Source: Nyssa sinensis (lineage: Eukaryota; Streptophyta; Magnoliopsida; Cornales; Nyssaceae). From it: 64,000 nt of DNA. Positions 10,557 to 23,954 of this stretch are shown here, piece after piece. A program made the position numbers and the translations under genes. Within the stretch, counting starts at the first letter, position 1. Every line of letters begins with the position of its first letter. The stretch covers positions 2,889,001 to 2,953,000 of the forward strand of contig CM018031.1 of assembly GCA_008638375.1 (NCBI GenBank), given 5' to 3'. The notes beneath the pieces are model-generated. The model was not told where the DNA came from, searched no databases, and saw only the letters and a list, made by a program, of their open reading frames with translations.

Positions 10557-13500
10557 ATCTTCTTAGTTTGCTAAACACAGATGGAGCAAACCAGGTTGCA
10601 TATTAACTTCACAGGATGGTTTACTTGGGAGGCTTTGAACATTGGTCAGCAGCAATTGGACAACCGTGTGATGACACATATGCATTGGTTGGCCTTTAGT
10701 CCCATTGAAAGTTGACCGAGATCCCTTCTTACTGTATAGTCGGAAATCTAGGGATGATGAAATGGAGAGAGTACATATTTCTCACAAGTGTGGGTCTCAC
10801 AGGTGAGAGAAATGGGACAAACCAAGTTAATCCAGGGATGGTGAAATGGAGAGTACATATTTCTCACAAGTGTGCGTCTCCCAGGTGAGAGAAATGGGAC
10901 AAACCATGTTAATCTAGGGAGGATGAAATGGAGAGAGTACATATTTCTCCCAAGTGTGGGTCTTATACATCTTGAAATTGTAATACAATCCAGCTTATCC
11001 TCGTGTAAAATTGATTTTGTATTTGGTAGAGAAGAAAGATGGTTAGAGGAGAGGAGAGGGAGGGGTGAAGGATAACCATGTTTGGTAAATATAAAAATGG
11101 AAAGAAAAGTTTCCTAAAAGTAGATAGTAGAATGATGGAAGGAAATCAATAAACTTGTACCGATGTGTTGGAGTTACTTTTTTACCCTTCTAGTAATGTT
11201 ATAATATAATAATTTTATTGTCATATATGATATTGTAATAATAATAATAATATCTATATATATGTCATTTTATTATGTAATGGTAAAGTAGGAAAACAAA
11301 TATATAATGACTCTTTTTAGTAAGGAATGTGACATATTGACATCTTATTTCTTTTCAACTTGAAAAAAAAAAAAGGAGTGAAATCCTTGTGGGCCTGTTC
11401 AATATTTATTTCCTACTATTAGACAAAGCAAGGCGTGGTTCTCAAAAATTTTCAATTAATCCACTAAGTTGTTCCCTTGTTTCTCCATTAACCAACTCAA
11501 TTCAATAAAGTTTTATTCAAATTATCTAGGGTCAACTACATGAATATTGTTTCATCATTTTAACCTAAGATTATCCACTCAATTAAATCACACATTATCA
11601 TAATTTATTTACTATCTCTATCAAAGTTAAGTTTAGTCTCTCTTGCACCCTAAAATGACCCTTGATATGAAACATGTACTCTTCCTTAGTTGTGCATTTA
11701 TTGCACTTCCCATATCATACCACCTTAATCATTTTTCTCTCATTTTCTCTCTCGTAGACGCTGCTATTACCATTTCATGAATGCACATAATCTTATATTT
11801 TATTGTCTTACTACAAATCTATCTCAACATTCTCATTTTGACTATACTTAGCTTATTCGCATGTTATTTATTAATTGCCTAATATTATACTTTATACATC
11901 ATCGTTGGTTCAATGGCTGTTTCATAGAGTTTACTTTCAATTCTAAAGACATATGTCGATCACACAATATGATAGATCCACTTCTTCACTTAACTCATGT
12001 TGCTTTAATGTGATAATTGAAGACCCTCGAAGACTAGTTCATGACACTTCACTAAGTCTCTCGTAATGAGAATCAAGAACCCTAAACTAACTCGTGACCT
12101 AACCTAGGTAATGTCATACATAAACTTATAAATCAAGCTAGGAAGATCAATATGTATGACGATGACAATGGCATTGAGCAATCTAATCATTGAAAGTCAA
12201 AGTGGTATTATGGCTTTTAGGATAAATAGAGGAAGTCACAAAGACATGTAAGAGTTTGTATGACTCAAGCAGACTCTCATGAGTCAATGTCCTAAGATAA
12301 CAATTCCTAGTCATAAGATATATGACCTCATTAAGTGGCTCGAAAAAGAAAAGGAAAAACCTTAGGTGGGATTTCCTTGTGTCTACGTAGATGTAGCAAC
12401 CGAGCTACCATAGTCAAAGAGATATCCAGCCTACAATCTCTAACTATACATGAAAGTGTGTGTGTGTGTGTATGTGTTGTAGCCATTGATATCTTCATGG
12501 AAGGCTTCGACTACCTCTTCCCTCACCAAAATTGAGACTAGTAGATAGTCATACAAACCTTAAGCTCTAAACTACTGGAATATAAATTGGTCTCTAGTGA
12601 AAGATAAGGGGTCAACCCATCTTTCCATGTGAATAGACCGAGAAGAAACGAAATGTATGAAGTGATTATACTACTTAATTGATTTGAAGCCTGGTGAAAT
12701 GGGTTTGATGTCCATTCGTATTTTGATCTAATTACCAGTGCACCCCTTACCATCAAAACACGAGTATTATAAAAGTGTATGAAAATAACATGGTGATTTG
12801 AATGGTGAATAATACACCCAAGAATGAAAAAAAATACACAAAAACTCTCAAGAAAGCTCACAACTCGCTCAGAAACTCAAAAGTCAACTTAGAATGAATG
12901 TTAAATGACATAATAACTTGCCAACCCTTTTATATACTTGAGCCATAACATGTGTTTAGATGCCTTATGTTATTCCATTCGATCATGTCTTTTTATCCAC
13001 CATTTGGATACATGTAGCATCGTTCAGATGCTAGTAACTTTTTACTGTTCAGAAAGAGACTATAGCTGAATCTAAATAATACGATTATAACATGTGAATT
13101 TGTACTTTATATGAATGCAAAATATACTTTTTGCAATGCATATCTTGTATAACATATTGTAAAATTCTTCATTTTATATAGATTAGTCAAAACCCTAGTT
13201 GAACTCGAATTAAGCTAATCAATCAACTTCTCCAAAATCGATCATTTGTTCAGATGGGCCAATTTACACATTTGAACATCCATTTAGACGGTGCTTTGAT
13301 GCATCCGAACGGTTAAAATACTATTTTTATATTTTGACGCAATTTTAAATTAAAATTATAACAAGTACTTGAGGGACATCAAATAATATATTTTAAGTAT
13401 TAGAAACTTAAGTCATTTGGAGAATTGTATAGTAAAAAAACTAAATGACATATATTTTACAAATGCACCTAACAGGTATGCATGGCGTGCATGTGTGTTT

Positions 13501-14320
13501 ATACATTTCTTATAGTAATCCTAAAACTTTACAATGTTCTCAAAATCTTCATCTTCAAAAGAATGCAAGTGTAATTAAGTATGACTCGATTAAGTCTTCA
13601 TGAAAATAATTGACTAGAAGTTAACAGTAGATAGACTCATCTGAATCTAACAATTGTAGATTCAATACAAGAGTTTTAAAATGAATTGTCAACACATAGA
13701 TTTAGAAGGACATTTATTATAAGTCACCCTTAACTTTTCCTTATACTCTCTAGTCACTATGCAATTCAGGTATACATGGTATATAACCTTGCATATTAAA
13801 GCCATTTTTTAGAATGGATTTAACTTAAAGTTATTCATGTGTTGTTTATTTTTGACATTGTTAAGAGTGTTATATATGTGTATGTGTACACGTGCATGTG
13901 TGTGCCATTCACCATTAAAGCTTGGGGTGAAAGAAAGATAGAGAAAGAAGATTGTGAAAGATGATAAAGAAGAAGATGTAGGGGTATATACATTACTTTA
14001 ATAAAATAAGGATAATTTTAAATGTAAAAATGTGAAAAGTTATTAATGTCATTTACAAAACTCTTGTCAAGAATGGACGATGATGATAAGAGAAAAAATG
14101 TTATAGAAAATATACTAAATAAGGATTACAGTATAATTTCAAAAATTCTAAGAAAACTATATGCAATTATGAGAAATCCAAAGGGAGGTCTATCTAATTT
14201 TAAGCAAATTTGCCCTACTTCGAAGGGTAAAAATGGAAAATAGAGGGTAAAAAACAACCCCTCAAATTTGATGTATTTACAAGAGGCCATCCTACTAAAA
14301 TAGTATGGATCACCCGGGTA
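10557..14320. other. Intergenic region between PPR and J-domain genes
   Basis: Contains the PPR 3' flank, the 84-bp tandem repeat at 10746-10963, a (GT)n tract near 12455-12475 and about 3 kb of AT-rich sequence that looks like decayed repeat DNA without recognisable ends or coding domains. Short open frames (for example 12335-12535 and 14046-14243) show no protein features. Confidence 0.5.
10746..10963. repeat. Tandem repeat, about 2.6 units of 82-84 bp
   Basis: Units start at 10746, 10830 and 10912 with ATCTAGGGATGATGAAATGG or a close variant, followed by GAGTACATATTTCTC. The first two complete units also contain GGTGAGAGAAATGGGACAAA; the third is truncated. The array lies about 190 bp past the PPR stop codon. 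Confidence 0.9.
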
Positions 14321-14339
14321 ATTAAACCAAACTCGAGGA

Positions 14340-17072
14340 CTCTCCCTCTCCCTCTCCCTCTCCCGCTTTAGTATTTCCCCTTCCCGTGGGGCGCAATTCG
14401 CCGGGTACGGACTTCGGAAACCTTGCTTCCTCCCTCCCTCCGTTTCCCTCTCTTTCCATTCTCAGTTTGTCAGAAAAGTCAACTCGTTGTTTGAACAAAC
14501 CAGTAAGCTCTCTTATATCTGATCTGTTTAGTGACACTAGTTTTTTTTTTTAATTTCTTTTCCTTTCCACATTGTTAAATGCAATAGCGATTTCTCTCTA
14601 TTTTTGATAGGCTTATTTGAAATAAACTATTTCTAGGGTTTTTGGATTGTTCAATATTTATTAATTTTTGGGAAAAATTTCAGTCTATTAAGCAACTTTG
14701 CCTATACCCATATTGTCTATTTCCAGGTGAGAAGTGTTCATTTGTTTAATGGCATTTTTTGGGCCTCTTGTAAAATACGTATTCCCATGACTTTCTATGA
14801 GTTATGAAGTTTGGTCCTTGAAGTAATAAATGCACAAACGTGAATTTGTTTTAGCCCTAATTTGGCACATTAAGGGGTTGGGCCTCCTCTTGTGCGCTTT
14901 TTTTGGTTGTGTGTGACAAGGGTTTTGCTGGTTAGGTTTAGTACAATTTCAATGTTGTCTTGTTATGTTCTCCAACTTAGTCATGGAACACCCCACCCTT
15001 TCAATGACATTCTATTTACCAAACTCGCCACATAAGACATAAAGGAGCTTTGTCTTTTATTTTTCTGTTTCTGTATTTTTCATGTCAAATGTTTTAGTGG
15101 AGTGAGTAATTGATATGTAGCTGTAAACTCTAGAATATATATATATATACACACACACACATACATATAATTTCTTAGGTTTAACAGTCGTAGGTTTCTG
15201 TTATTGATTAAAAAAAAGTTGTAGGTTTATGTTAGTGAAGGAATGATGGTGTGAGAATAAGAAGCGTGGCATTTATATATGGTTGAAAAAGAATCTATGA
15301 TGGGACAGAAAGGGAAGGTGGGAAGAATGTGGTTTATCAGAGAGGTTCTGGAAGTGTTTAGTGTTATCACCGTACAGGCTCATCTTCTCTTGGTCATATA
15401 CATTTATCCAAATTGCTGCTTCTGTAAATCATGTGGTTTGTTTGGGTTATTACAATAACTGCAACAAGTTACAGTTCCAGCAATAATGGTGGATTTTGGT
15501 GCAACTTCCAGGTCTACTGGATGGTTTTGTGGGGTTGATGTAATTGTATTGACAACGGTGATAGAAGGTTGCTATGTTGAATTACTGCTCAGAGTTTGGT
15601 AAGGTTGGAACAAAGGTTAAATCTTGTTTTCATCAAGTTTTTCTTGGAAAGTTATGTTGAACATTTTCACTTGTTGCATTTTTCAGCACTTTTTTTTTGT
15701 GTGGGTATGATGCATGTAAAACTTGTGCTTTTTTGATAGCCTTAATTTTTTTTGATAAATTAAAAAATGTTAAAATTTATAGCCTTAATTTTAATTGATT
15801 AAAAAGTATTACTTGAACATATTGATCTAAGGAAAATGTTAAAATTTCTGAAAAGTTTATAGCCCATTAATTAATGTAAAATTTATTGCATCAATGGGCT
15901 GGCACATCAAATAATGCATTTTGGTTTTGACTGCCGGTTTTATTTTACAGACTTGGACACCACAAGTAGTATTAAAGCATCCAAATACCATGTCCAAGGC
16001 AATTGTGTGTTTAACTTCAAGGGCTATTGTGAAAGTTTGTAATTCAAGTGAATTGATGATTTAATTGTTAAAAGGAAGTAAGAAAGCCACAAAAATTTGA
16101 CTTTTTTTCAAATGAATAGACTTGACGACATCCATGCATCATTGTCTTTTGTGGAAGCGATGCACTTGCTAGGAAACTCATATTGTGACTATCAAGTTGA
16201 GAAATCTTTATCTGTGGCCACAGTTAAATCATTACATTTTTTATTGCCCATGTTTAGCTCTTAGAGAAGGGGGCTTTGGCTTTAAGATAGAGGTTTTGAG
16301 TTGATGTGCTTACACGATAGGAAAAGGTGCACGTGAAGAAAGAAGACAAGAAAATTGTCGTCGTGTTATTGGAAGGGTTATCTCGTGGTTCTTTTCTTTC
16401 TTTATGGTAGTTACATTGTGAAGTTCTTTTTGTTCATTTGCACGTGTGTTTTCTTTCTTTCCTTTTCTTCTCTCTCTCTCTCTCTCTCTTCTGATACTTT
16501 ATTCCCCATGTTGTTTTCACTATATTTTATTCCATTTTCCTTGTGCAAATTCGTTGGTTATGCTAGTTATTGCACTGTGAAATTCATTTTGCATAGGTGT
16601 GTGTGTGTGTGTGTGCATATGTGCACTCATGTTTGTGGTTTTTGTTCTTGTGCATGCATTTGTATTAATGAGAACCTTTGCACCCCTAAGCTCATACATG
16701 TATACATAGTCAGGCACACACATATGTATTTGTTTACATGTAACTATGTATTAAATGTGTTGATGGTTCCAAAATCTCAGTAACTGCTTGTTTTCGTGGA
16801 GATGTGGAACACTGTCTTGAAGGCCTTTAAGTTTCTTCCATCATTTATGAATGAATAGTGTAAATTGCTATGAATTTGCAGGGCTGATCGGTTTTTGGAG
16901 TTGAAATCTTAGATGGTGAGCGGGAAAATCTGAAGGGCCCTTTCAAGCTAAGCCGTTTCATTTGCCCTTGTTGGTATCTCGTATCAACAGTGAGGCATAG
17001 ATATAGTCTTCTTTGCCTTATCCACTTCATGGAGGCAATTTGAGTCGGGTTTTTTTGAATTCTGGATCAGTT
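14340..17072 (+). promoter_or_regulatory. Probable promoter-proximal 5' UTR with a 2.4-kb 5'-UTR intron of the J-domain gene
   Basis: A CT-rich leader-like segment (14340-14500) is followed by a donor CA|GTAAGC at about 14503. A matching acceptor TTTGCAG ends at 16881, about 190 bp before the J-domain start codon. No coding potential lies between them; the stretch holds TA/CA and TC/GT microsatellites (about 15138-15162, 16470-16490 and 16598-16614). The splice pair is inferred from consensus only. Confidence 0.45.
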
Positions 17073-20000
17073 ATGGAGTGCAACAAAGAAGAGGCCATCA
17101 GGGCCAAAGGGATCGCGGAGCAGAAGATGGAAAACAAGGATTTTGCGGGGGCTTGGAAGATTGCTCTTAAAGCCCAACAACTCTATCCTGACCTGGATAA
17201 CATTTCCCAGATGATTATGGTTTGTGACGTGCACTGCTCTGCTGAGAACAAGGTTTATGGCAATGGGATGGATTGGTATGGTATTCTTAAACTTGAGCCA
17301 ACAGCAGATGAGGCATCAATCAAGAAGCAATATCGAAAGTTTGCTCTTCTGCTTCATCCTGATAAAAATAAGTTCACTGGTGCAGCAGATGCCTTTAAGC
17401 TGATTGGGGAAGCTCAAAGAGTGCTTTTGGACCGTGAAAAACGGATGTTGCATGACAGTAAATGTAGAGCTTTTGCAAAACCTGCGCCACCAAATCGGAA
17501 AGCTCAGCAGGCAAACAGGAACTATAATGTTGGGAGACAACCCTGGGTTCAAAACAATTTTATGAGCAGCCCTACTTCACAGTTCACCGGCTTGAATGCC
17601 CAACACCAGCAGCCACAACAGCCGCCAACTAAACCGGTGTTTAACAACAGAGAAACGTTCTGGACCGTCTGTCCTTACTGTTCTGTTAGGTATCAATTTT
17701 ATAAAGAAGTGATCAACAAACTTCTCTTTTGTCAAAGTTGCAAAAGGTCTTTCCCTGGGTATGAGATAAAGTTTCAAGGTATGCCACCGGGAACCAATTT
17801 GGAGAATCCCACTTCTAAAGTGGGATCACAGAGCAGTGAGAATTCAACAAGGGAGTCATTCCTAAAGACAGGGTGCACTTCCAAGGTTGGTGCGGGTTCT
17901 AAAACCAATGAAAAATTTGGTAAAGTGGATATGAAAGAAGGTGGAACTGAAGAATCTAAATCTTCAGGAAAGATGAATAGTAAAAAAAGGAAGCATGTTA
18001 CAGAATCAAGTGAAAGTTGCGACACTGGAAGCAGCACTGACTCTGAAGAAGATACAGTTATGGAAGAACATGGTGATATTGCGACTGGACAGAATACTGG
18101 ATGTTATGGAGAGCGTTACCCCCGCAGATCTACTCGGTCTAAACAGAATGTTTCTTATGATGAAAATTTAAGTGATGATGACGGCTTGGGGATCTCTTCA
18201 AAGAGGAAAAAGTGCAGTGGATCATTCTCTACCACTGAACAGGAGGCTGAAGATCCCTTGTTGAAAGAAGAGGGTCCCAAAATGTACGAACCAGCTGGTT
18301 ATGCTGCTGATGTGAACACAGATGAGAAAGTGGTGAAACAATATGGGAATGCCTATAATGATGGGAACATGCAAAATGGAAAAGAAGAAATAAAAAAGGA
18401 AATTAAAAAAGAAATTGCACCTGAGGATGACCATAAGAAAAGGTCTGAAGCTAATGGTGAGTCTTCATCAAATGCAAGCCCTGATAAGGCAAAAGATCCA
18501 GAAACTTATGAATACCCCGATCCAGATTTCAGTGACTTCGATAAGGATAGAAAAGAAGATTGTTTTGCAGTTGGACAAATCTGGGCTGTTTATGATACTC
18601 TAGATGCCATGCCTAGATTCTATGCTCGAATCAGGAAAGTTTTCTCTCCTGGTTTCAAGCTGCGTATAACCTGGCTAGAGCCGGACCCAGATGATGAGGA
18701 TGAAATCAAATGGGTCAATGAGGACTTGCCAGTTTCTTGTGGTAAGTTCAAACATGGGAACTCTGAACACACGAAAGATCATCCTATGTTCTCGCATTTG
18801 GCTTATTGGGAAAAAGGCAGCAGAAGGGATACTTACAAGATATATCCAAGAAAGGGTGAAATCTGGGCCCTGTTCAAGAACTGGGATATCAACTGGTACT
18901 CTGAGTTGGACAGTGAGAGGAAGTATGAATTCGAGTTTGTTGAAGTCTTGTCAGATTTTGTTGAGAATTTTGGGGTTTCAGTCGCGTACTTGGGTAAGGT
19001 GAAGGGTTTTACGTGTCTTTTTTGTCGAACAACTGAAAGATGGAATAGACTTGTTTCAACTACCACCAAATGAATTATTTAGATTCTCCCATAGGGTTCC
19101 TTCCTTTCAAATGAGTGGTGAGGAAAGGAAAGATGTTCCTAAGGGATCTTTTGAACTTGACCCTGCTTCTCTGCCTACCAATCTCGAAGAGATTGCTGTT
19201 CCTGAAGATTTGAATGCTGAGTCTGGAAACGTGCATCCTAATGCTTCCTGTTCTAAATCTCCAGCAGACATGACAGAATCTTTGACAGGGTCAGAAGGAA
19301 ATGGATCTATATGTCAGGCAGACAAGAAGACCCATTTAGATTCTAAGCGCAACAGTTCTGATCATTTTACCAAGGATACTGGTTCTGACCCAGAAGCTTA
19401 CGAAATTCCTGAACCAGAATTCTACAACTTTGATGATGATAAATCCCCAGGGAAGTTTCAGATTGGTCAGATTTGGGCATTGTACAGTGATGAGGATGGC
19501 TTGCCAAAGTACTATGGTCAGATCAAGAAAATAGATTCTCAGCCGGAGTTTAAATTGCACATAATGTGGCTTTTCTCCTGCTGGCTCCCAAAGGACACAA
19601 TTCATTGGCTTGACAAAAAGATGCCCATTAGCTGCGGGAGGTTTAAGGTTGTTAAGGATAAATCTCCCCATAAATATACTTCCACTGCTTCCTTTTCTCA
19701 TCAGCTAAGAGCAGAAATTATGGACAAGAAGGATGTATATGCCATTTTTCCTCGGAAAGGTGAGGTTTGGGCATTATATAAGAACTGGAATGCTGGAATT
19801 ACACCTTCTGAGTTGGAGAACTGTGATTATGACATGGTGGAAATCCTCGAGGAAAATGATTCATGGATAGAAGTTTTGGTTTTAGAACTGGTGGATGGTT
19901 TCAAATCAGTTTTCAAGTCTCAAATAAAAGTAGGATCAACTGTCACAGTGAAGATTCCTCAAGTTGAGCTGCTTAGATTCTCCCATCAAATTCCTGCTTA

Positions 20001-20106
20001 CCGGTTGTCAGAAGAGAGAGGTGGCAGCCTGAGAGGGTTTTGGGAGCTTGACCCCGCAGCATTGCCAGTCACTTTATTTTGTTCAATGTTGACGAGGACA
20101 GGATGA
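17073..20106 (+). CDS. J-domain (DnaJ/HSP40) protein with two DUF3444 domains; one frame break
   Basis: An ATG at 17073 is preferred over the upstream in-frame ATG at 17013 because relatives begin with MECNKEEA. Residues 67-128 form a J domain with the HPD tripeptide at 95-97, which stimulates Hsp70 ATPase. A zinc-ribbon-like pair follows (CPYC at 200-203, CQSC at 220-223). After a long charged, low-complexity linker comes a DUF3444 domain (around residues 480-650: FAVGQIWAVYD, MPRFYARIRKV, YPRKGEIWALFKNW). A second DUF3444 runs from about 19395 to 20060 (FQIGQIWALY, PKYYGQIKKI, FPRKGEVWALYKNW). Frame 3 ends at a stop at 19071-19073, but the protein plainly continues in frame 1 from about 19035 (DGIDLFQLPPNELFRFSHR). 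One base therefore appears to be extra between about 19018 and 19040. With it ignored the protein is about 1010 aa, normal for this plant-specific family, whose members are poorly characterised and thought to act in nucleus or cytosol. The exact C terminus near 20106 is uncertain. Confidence 0.85.
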
Positions 20107-21525
20107 CAAGCCTTATCCCTCTTTCTCAGTTGTACACTCCCCTTATTTATGCGATGCCCTCGCTCCTTGGTCATCATGTTTGGAAAATGGTATCGATTTG
20201 GTGGAAAACTCAGAACACTAGAGCTATGTTCAAATTTCTCAGTCAATCTTTATATGAATTAATTCATCAACTGTACTTCCTGAGTTGCTTTAGCTGGCTG
20301 ATCAACAAAGCGGGTTTCCATATGTGATGGAAATTATTCTTTACCTGGCTGCATCATATAGAAAAGATGGTTTTGCTTGTTTCATGTTGCATTCTTCTCT
20401 CCCATGTGGATCCTTCTAAAGTTTGATATGCAGCTTGGTCGCTAAGATGGCTATCGAATGATGGAGCTGGGCATATAACCATCTATCATTTTGTCTAAAT
20501 TGAAGTTATTTTTGTTCTGGAGTTACTTATCTTCATAGATACTTTTAGTTCCTTCTATTTGTAGATACTTCTGTTTATGTTTTTTATTTTAATTTTAGCG
20601 TCTTACATTAGCATACCCAGCTATGTTTTACTGATGGTAATCATTCCCACTTCTCATTTGTAACTCATTTCTGAGCTCTCTGGATTAAACTTGTACCTGA
20701 CCTTGTCAGCTTTAGATTCTACAGCTTGGTTGGCTCTAGAAAGAGCTGTAGGGCCTATTGCTTTGGTGTTAGAAGAGCACAAGATCCGGTTGTGTGTTAT
20801 GTGGCCTTTGTAGTTGGATTTGAGATGATTGCAGTCATAGATAAGGCATGGGAAATTTTTTGCACTCTCCACGCTCTTCTAACTCCCGAGGCACGGGAAT
20901 TTTTTTGAATGTGACTGATACATTAGTGTGTGACACGTCTTCTCAATAATAATGTTATATCATGTATGGTGTCTCGCTAATTTTAATTGGCTATAGTACA
21001 CATAATAGAACTGATATTGTGAAGCTATATTTTTACGAGGTGCTCCAAATTCATTAAACAATACTTCCACTGCATCTTATTGATTAAATACCTATTACCT
21101 ACAAATTATTCAATAAAATTCTATTTGAGTGGTGTTCGATTTTCCTTTTTCACATCATTATATACAAAAAAATAAAAGTCATCTAAGTCATCAATTAGCA
21201 AATTTGGACTGTCTATGGTGAAAATTTGTTGGCTAATTAAATCACGTTAGTGCAATTTTAATAGAATTCTTAATTTTGAGTCTTAGTATTATTTGATATA
21301 TTTTAAATAAGTTTAATTTTATATAAGATTTGAATAATTAATTATTAGTAAGAGTAAAAATCTCACATTTAGTATTAAAGTGATTTTAAATCTTACAAAA
21401 TTTATTTTTTAAATAATCAAATTTGAACCACGAGTGTATTGCTTTTAATAGAAATTAAGACTAGCTTATAAGAATTTTTATAGCTAGAGTAAATTGATTA
21501 AAGGGAGAACCTAAAGCAACTACGT
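20107..21525. other. 3' flank of the J-domain gene and intergenic DNA
   Basis: The first several hundred bases have the composition of a plant 3' UTR. From about 20930 the DNA is AT-rich and featureless up to the tRNA gene. I see no further gene or element. Confidence 0.5.
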
Positions 21526-21597
21526 GGGCATTTGGTCTAGTGGTATGATTCTCGCTTTGGGTGCGAGAGGTCCCGAGTTCGATTCTCGGAATGCCCC
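21526..21597 (+). tRNA. tRNA-Pro (anticodon UGG)
   Basis: A 72-nt cloverleaf. The acceptor stem GGGCATT pairs with AATGCCC (21590-21596) with discriminator C. The D arm contains GGTCTAGTGGTATGA. The anticodon stem CTCGC/GCGAG encloses the loop TTTGGGT, giving anticodon TGG. The T arm contains GTTCGATTC, which also serves as the B box. A TTTT Pol III terminator follows at 21599-21602. The sequence matches the standard plant tRNA-Pro(UGG). No intron. It decodes CCA and, by wobble, other proline codons. Confidence 0.97.
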
Positions 21598-22155
21598 CTT
21601 TTGTCTTGCATTCCCAAGTTTATTATAGTTTTCACAATTTAAAATTTATTTTTCACACTCGCCCAAAAAAAAAAGGAAGAAAGAAAAACAAAAAGGAAAA
21701 GCAGAGAGAGAAAAACCCTAGGGTATTTTACAACTCTGAGGCCACCACAGTAAAATTTCGCACATGGGAATTGGGAATCAATTTTCCCTCCAAAACCAAC
21801 CGTACTCCTCCTTGCTGTCCCCCCATTTCCTTACTCTTCTCAAAACCTAAATCAAACACACTCCTCTCTATCTCTCTCAGTCATAAATACGCAAGCGCAC
21901 ACATCTCTCGTCTATTCCCTCACTAGCAGGGTTCTCTTTAGCTTTTGTGCCTCTTTTCGATGTAAGTCTGATTCAGCCCATGATTTTGTTTCTGATTTAA
22001 TTTGACTGTTACATGTATAGATGCGTGTATATACATATATTTATTTATCTGTAAAAGATAATGTTACTTGTTCATTTTTAAATGATGATTTTGATTAATT
22101 AAAGATCACTTCTTTGTTAGGGTTCAAGTTGACTTTTGATTGCAGATGAATTAAA

Positions 22156-23917
22156 ATGTGTTCACTTGGTGATGGTGACGATGAGATCACTCCAATTAAG
22201 AGGAGTTCAGCTTTTGATCTACGTGATACCGAGACTCAGCCATTTGACAGCCAGTTTTCCCCGCCTTCTTCATCTGGTCGTGCCATTATTTCATCATCTA
22301 CTTTTTACTTTTTAGGTTAATTTTTTAACATACAATGATTTAATATTTAAATTGAATTAGATTACTAAAATAAATTTATGTTTATTATTGTTATAAGACT
22401 GAATATCTGTATGTAGGTATCTTCAAGTTTGGTATTTTATTATGACGAGTAACCCCCACATACTAATTCAACATAGAAGGAAATAATATAAAAAATGTGG
22501 GTTTAATTTTCAGCAGATTTTTTTTTTTTTATTATTTTCATTTTTTGTAGATGGGTAATGTGGTTGTGTTTCTTGTATTACATTTGTTATTGGAGTAAAA
22601 ATGTATATGTAAGTATCATCATTCAATCAAGTTTCATTTCCATAGGCCATAAGCCACATATATCTAACTAATTTTTCTGACAAAATTGAACAAATATTTA
22701 AGAATAAGCTCTGATTGAGGTAAAAATTAGAACTTGTGTTTGCCCCTTGTGTTATTACCATTGCTATAAGTTTAAACAACAAACATTTGTGCGTGAGTAT
22801 TATGATCAAGTTTGATTTTATGTGATCATAGATTCAAATGTGCTAGGTTTGGCACTACTGAGTATAGAAGCTTATACATCATCTTCTTCTTCATTCCAAT
22901 TTTTTATTTTTATTTTGGAGGAACTAGTATTTATTTATTTTGCGATCTACTAATTTTAGTTGTAAATTTACTATGTTTGAGTGTAGATCTACGTATTTAG
23001 AATATAAATTTGTGATTTCAGTTTTGGAAAGGGTTCCCAATTTTTTTTCCTCCTGGTCTCAAAATTCATGACACCATCTCAAACAATTTTGTTATATATA
23101 ATTCATATGGGCATGATTTTATAGTTTATATGTATTATATTTTTTTGTATTAATTTCTTTTTGATTCCATAATCAATTACACTAAAGTACTAAACTAATT
23201 TTTAAATATTATTTTATTTTCTGTTTTTTAGTTTCTATTTCATAGTTGTCTTAATCATTAACTAAATTACTACCTATAAAAAAAATCATTAACTAAAATA
23301 CTAATGTGACATTAAGGTTAGAACCTACATAGTAGTGAGTCAGTGACTTTTAAGGGGTTTGCTAGTGATCGAAAAAAATTCATGGTAGTGGTTTTTGATT
23401 CCCATTACGCATAGTATTGTTATTTCATGATCGCGACTGCGGTGTATCCTAGTGAACGTGCTTTAAAACCATGTATGACAACTCATTGACCTTTTTAAGA
23501 AAAAAAATTTATTTTAGAGATAATTACACTTACCTTCCCCTGAGGTTTCTGACAATTACAGAAACCTCCCTCTATGGTTTAAAAAATAACACTGTCCCCC
23601 TGTCAGAATTTGTCTCCAAACGCCGTTAACGGATTTGATCCATTTACCAAATTATCTTTACAAAACATGGTTAAATGACAAAATTACCCACAGACAAATT
23701 TCTTAACCCTAACCTTTTTCTTCCTCTCTCATCTCTCTCTCCATTTCTCAACCTCAAGGTATCACCGCCACCACCGTAACACATACCCACGGTCACGTCC
23801 ACCGCCATAGCTGCTGCCACCGTATCCACCACCACCACCACCGTAACGACCACCGCCTCCACCGCGGCTGTATCCACCGCCACCACCGTAACCACCACCG
23901 CGATGGACCATCTCACT

Positions 23918-23954
<37 letters not shown>

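Noticed and set aside
10746..10963. Considered as a CRISPR-like array
   Set aside because: Units are directly contiguous with no unique spacers, and the host is a plant; it is a plain tandem repeat.
14046..14243. 65-codon open frame with Lys/Ile-rich peptide
   Set aside because: AT-rich intergenic sequence, no homology recognised, no splice or promoter context.
16355..16783. 142-codon open frame, Cys/Phe-rich
   Set aside because: Covers TC and GT microsatellites in the 5'-UTR intron of the J-domain gene; composition is that of simple repeats.
23671..23916. Val/Ala-rich minus-strand open frame
   Set aside because: Shadow frame of the Gly-rich captured segment, created by the GGT/GTG repeat.
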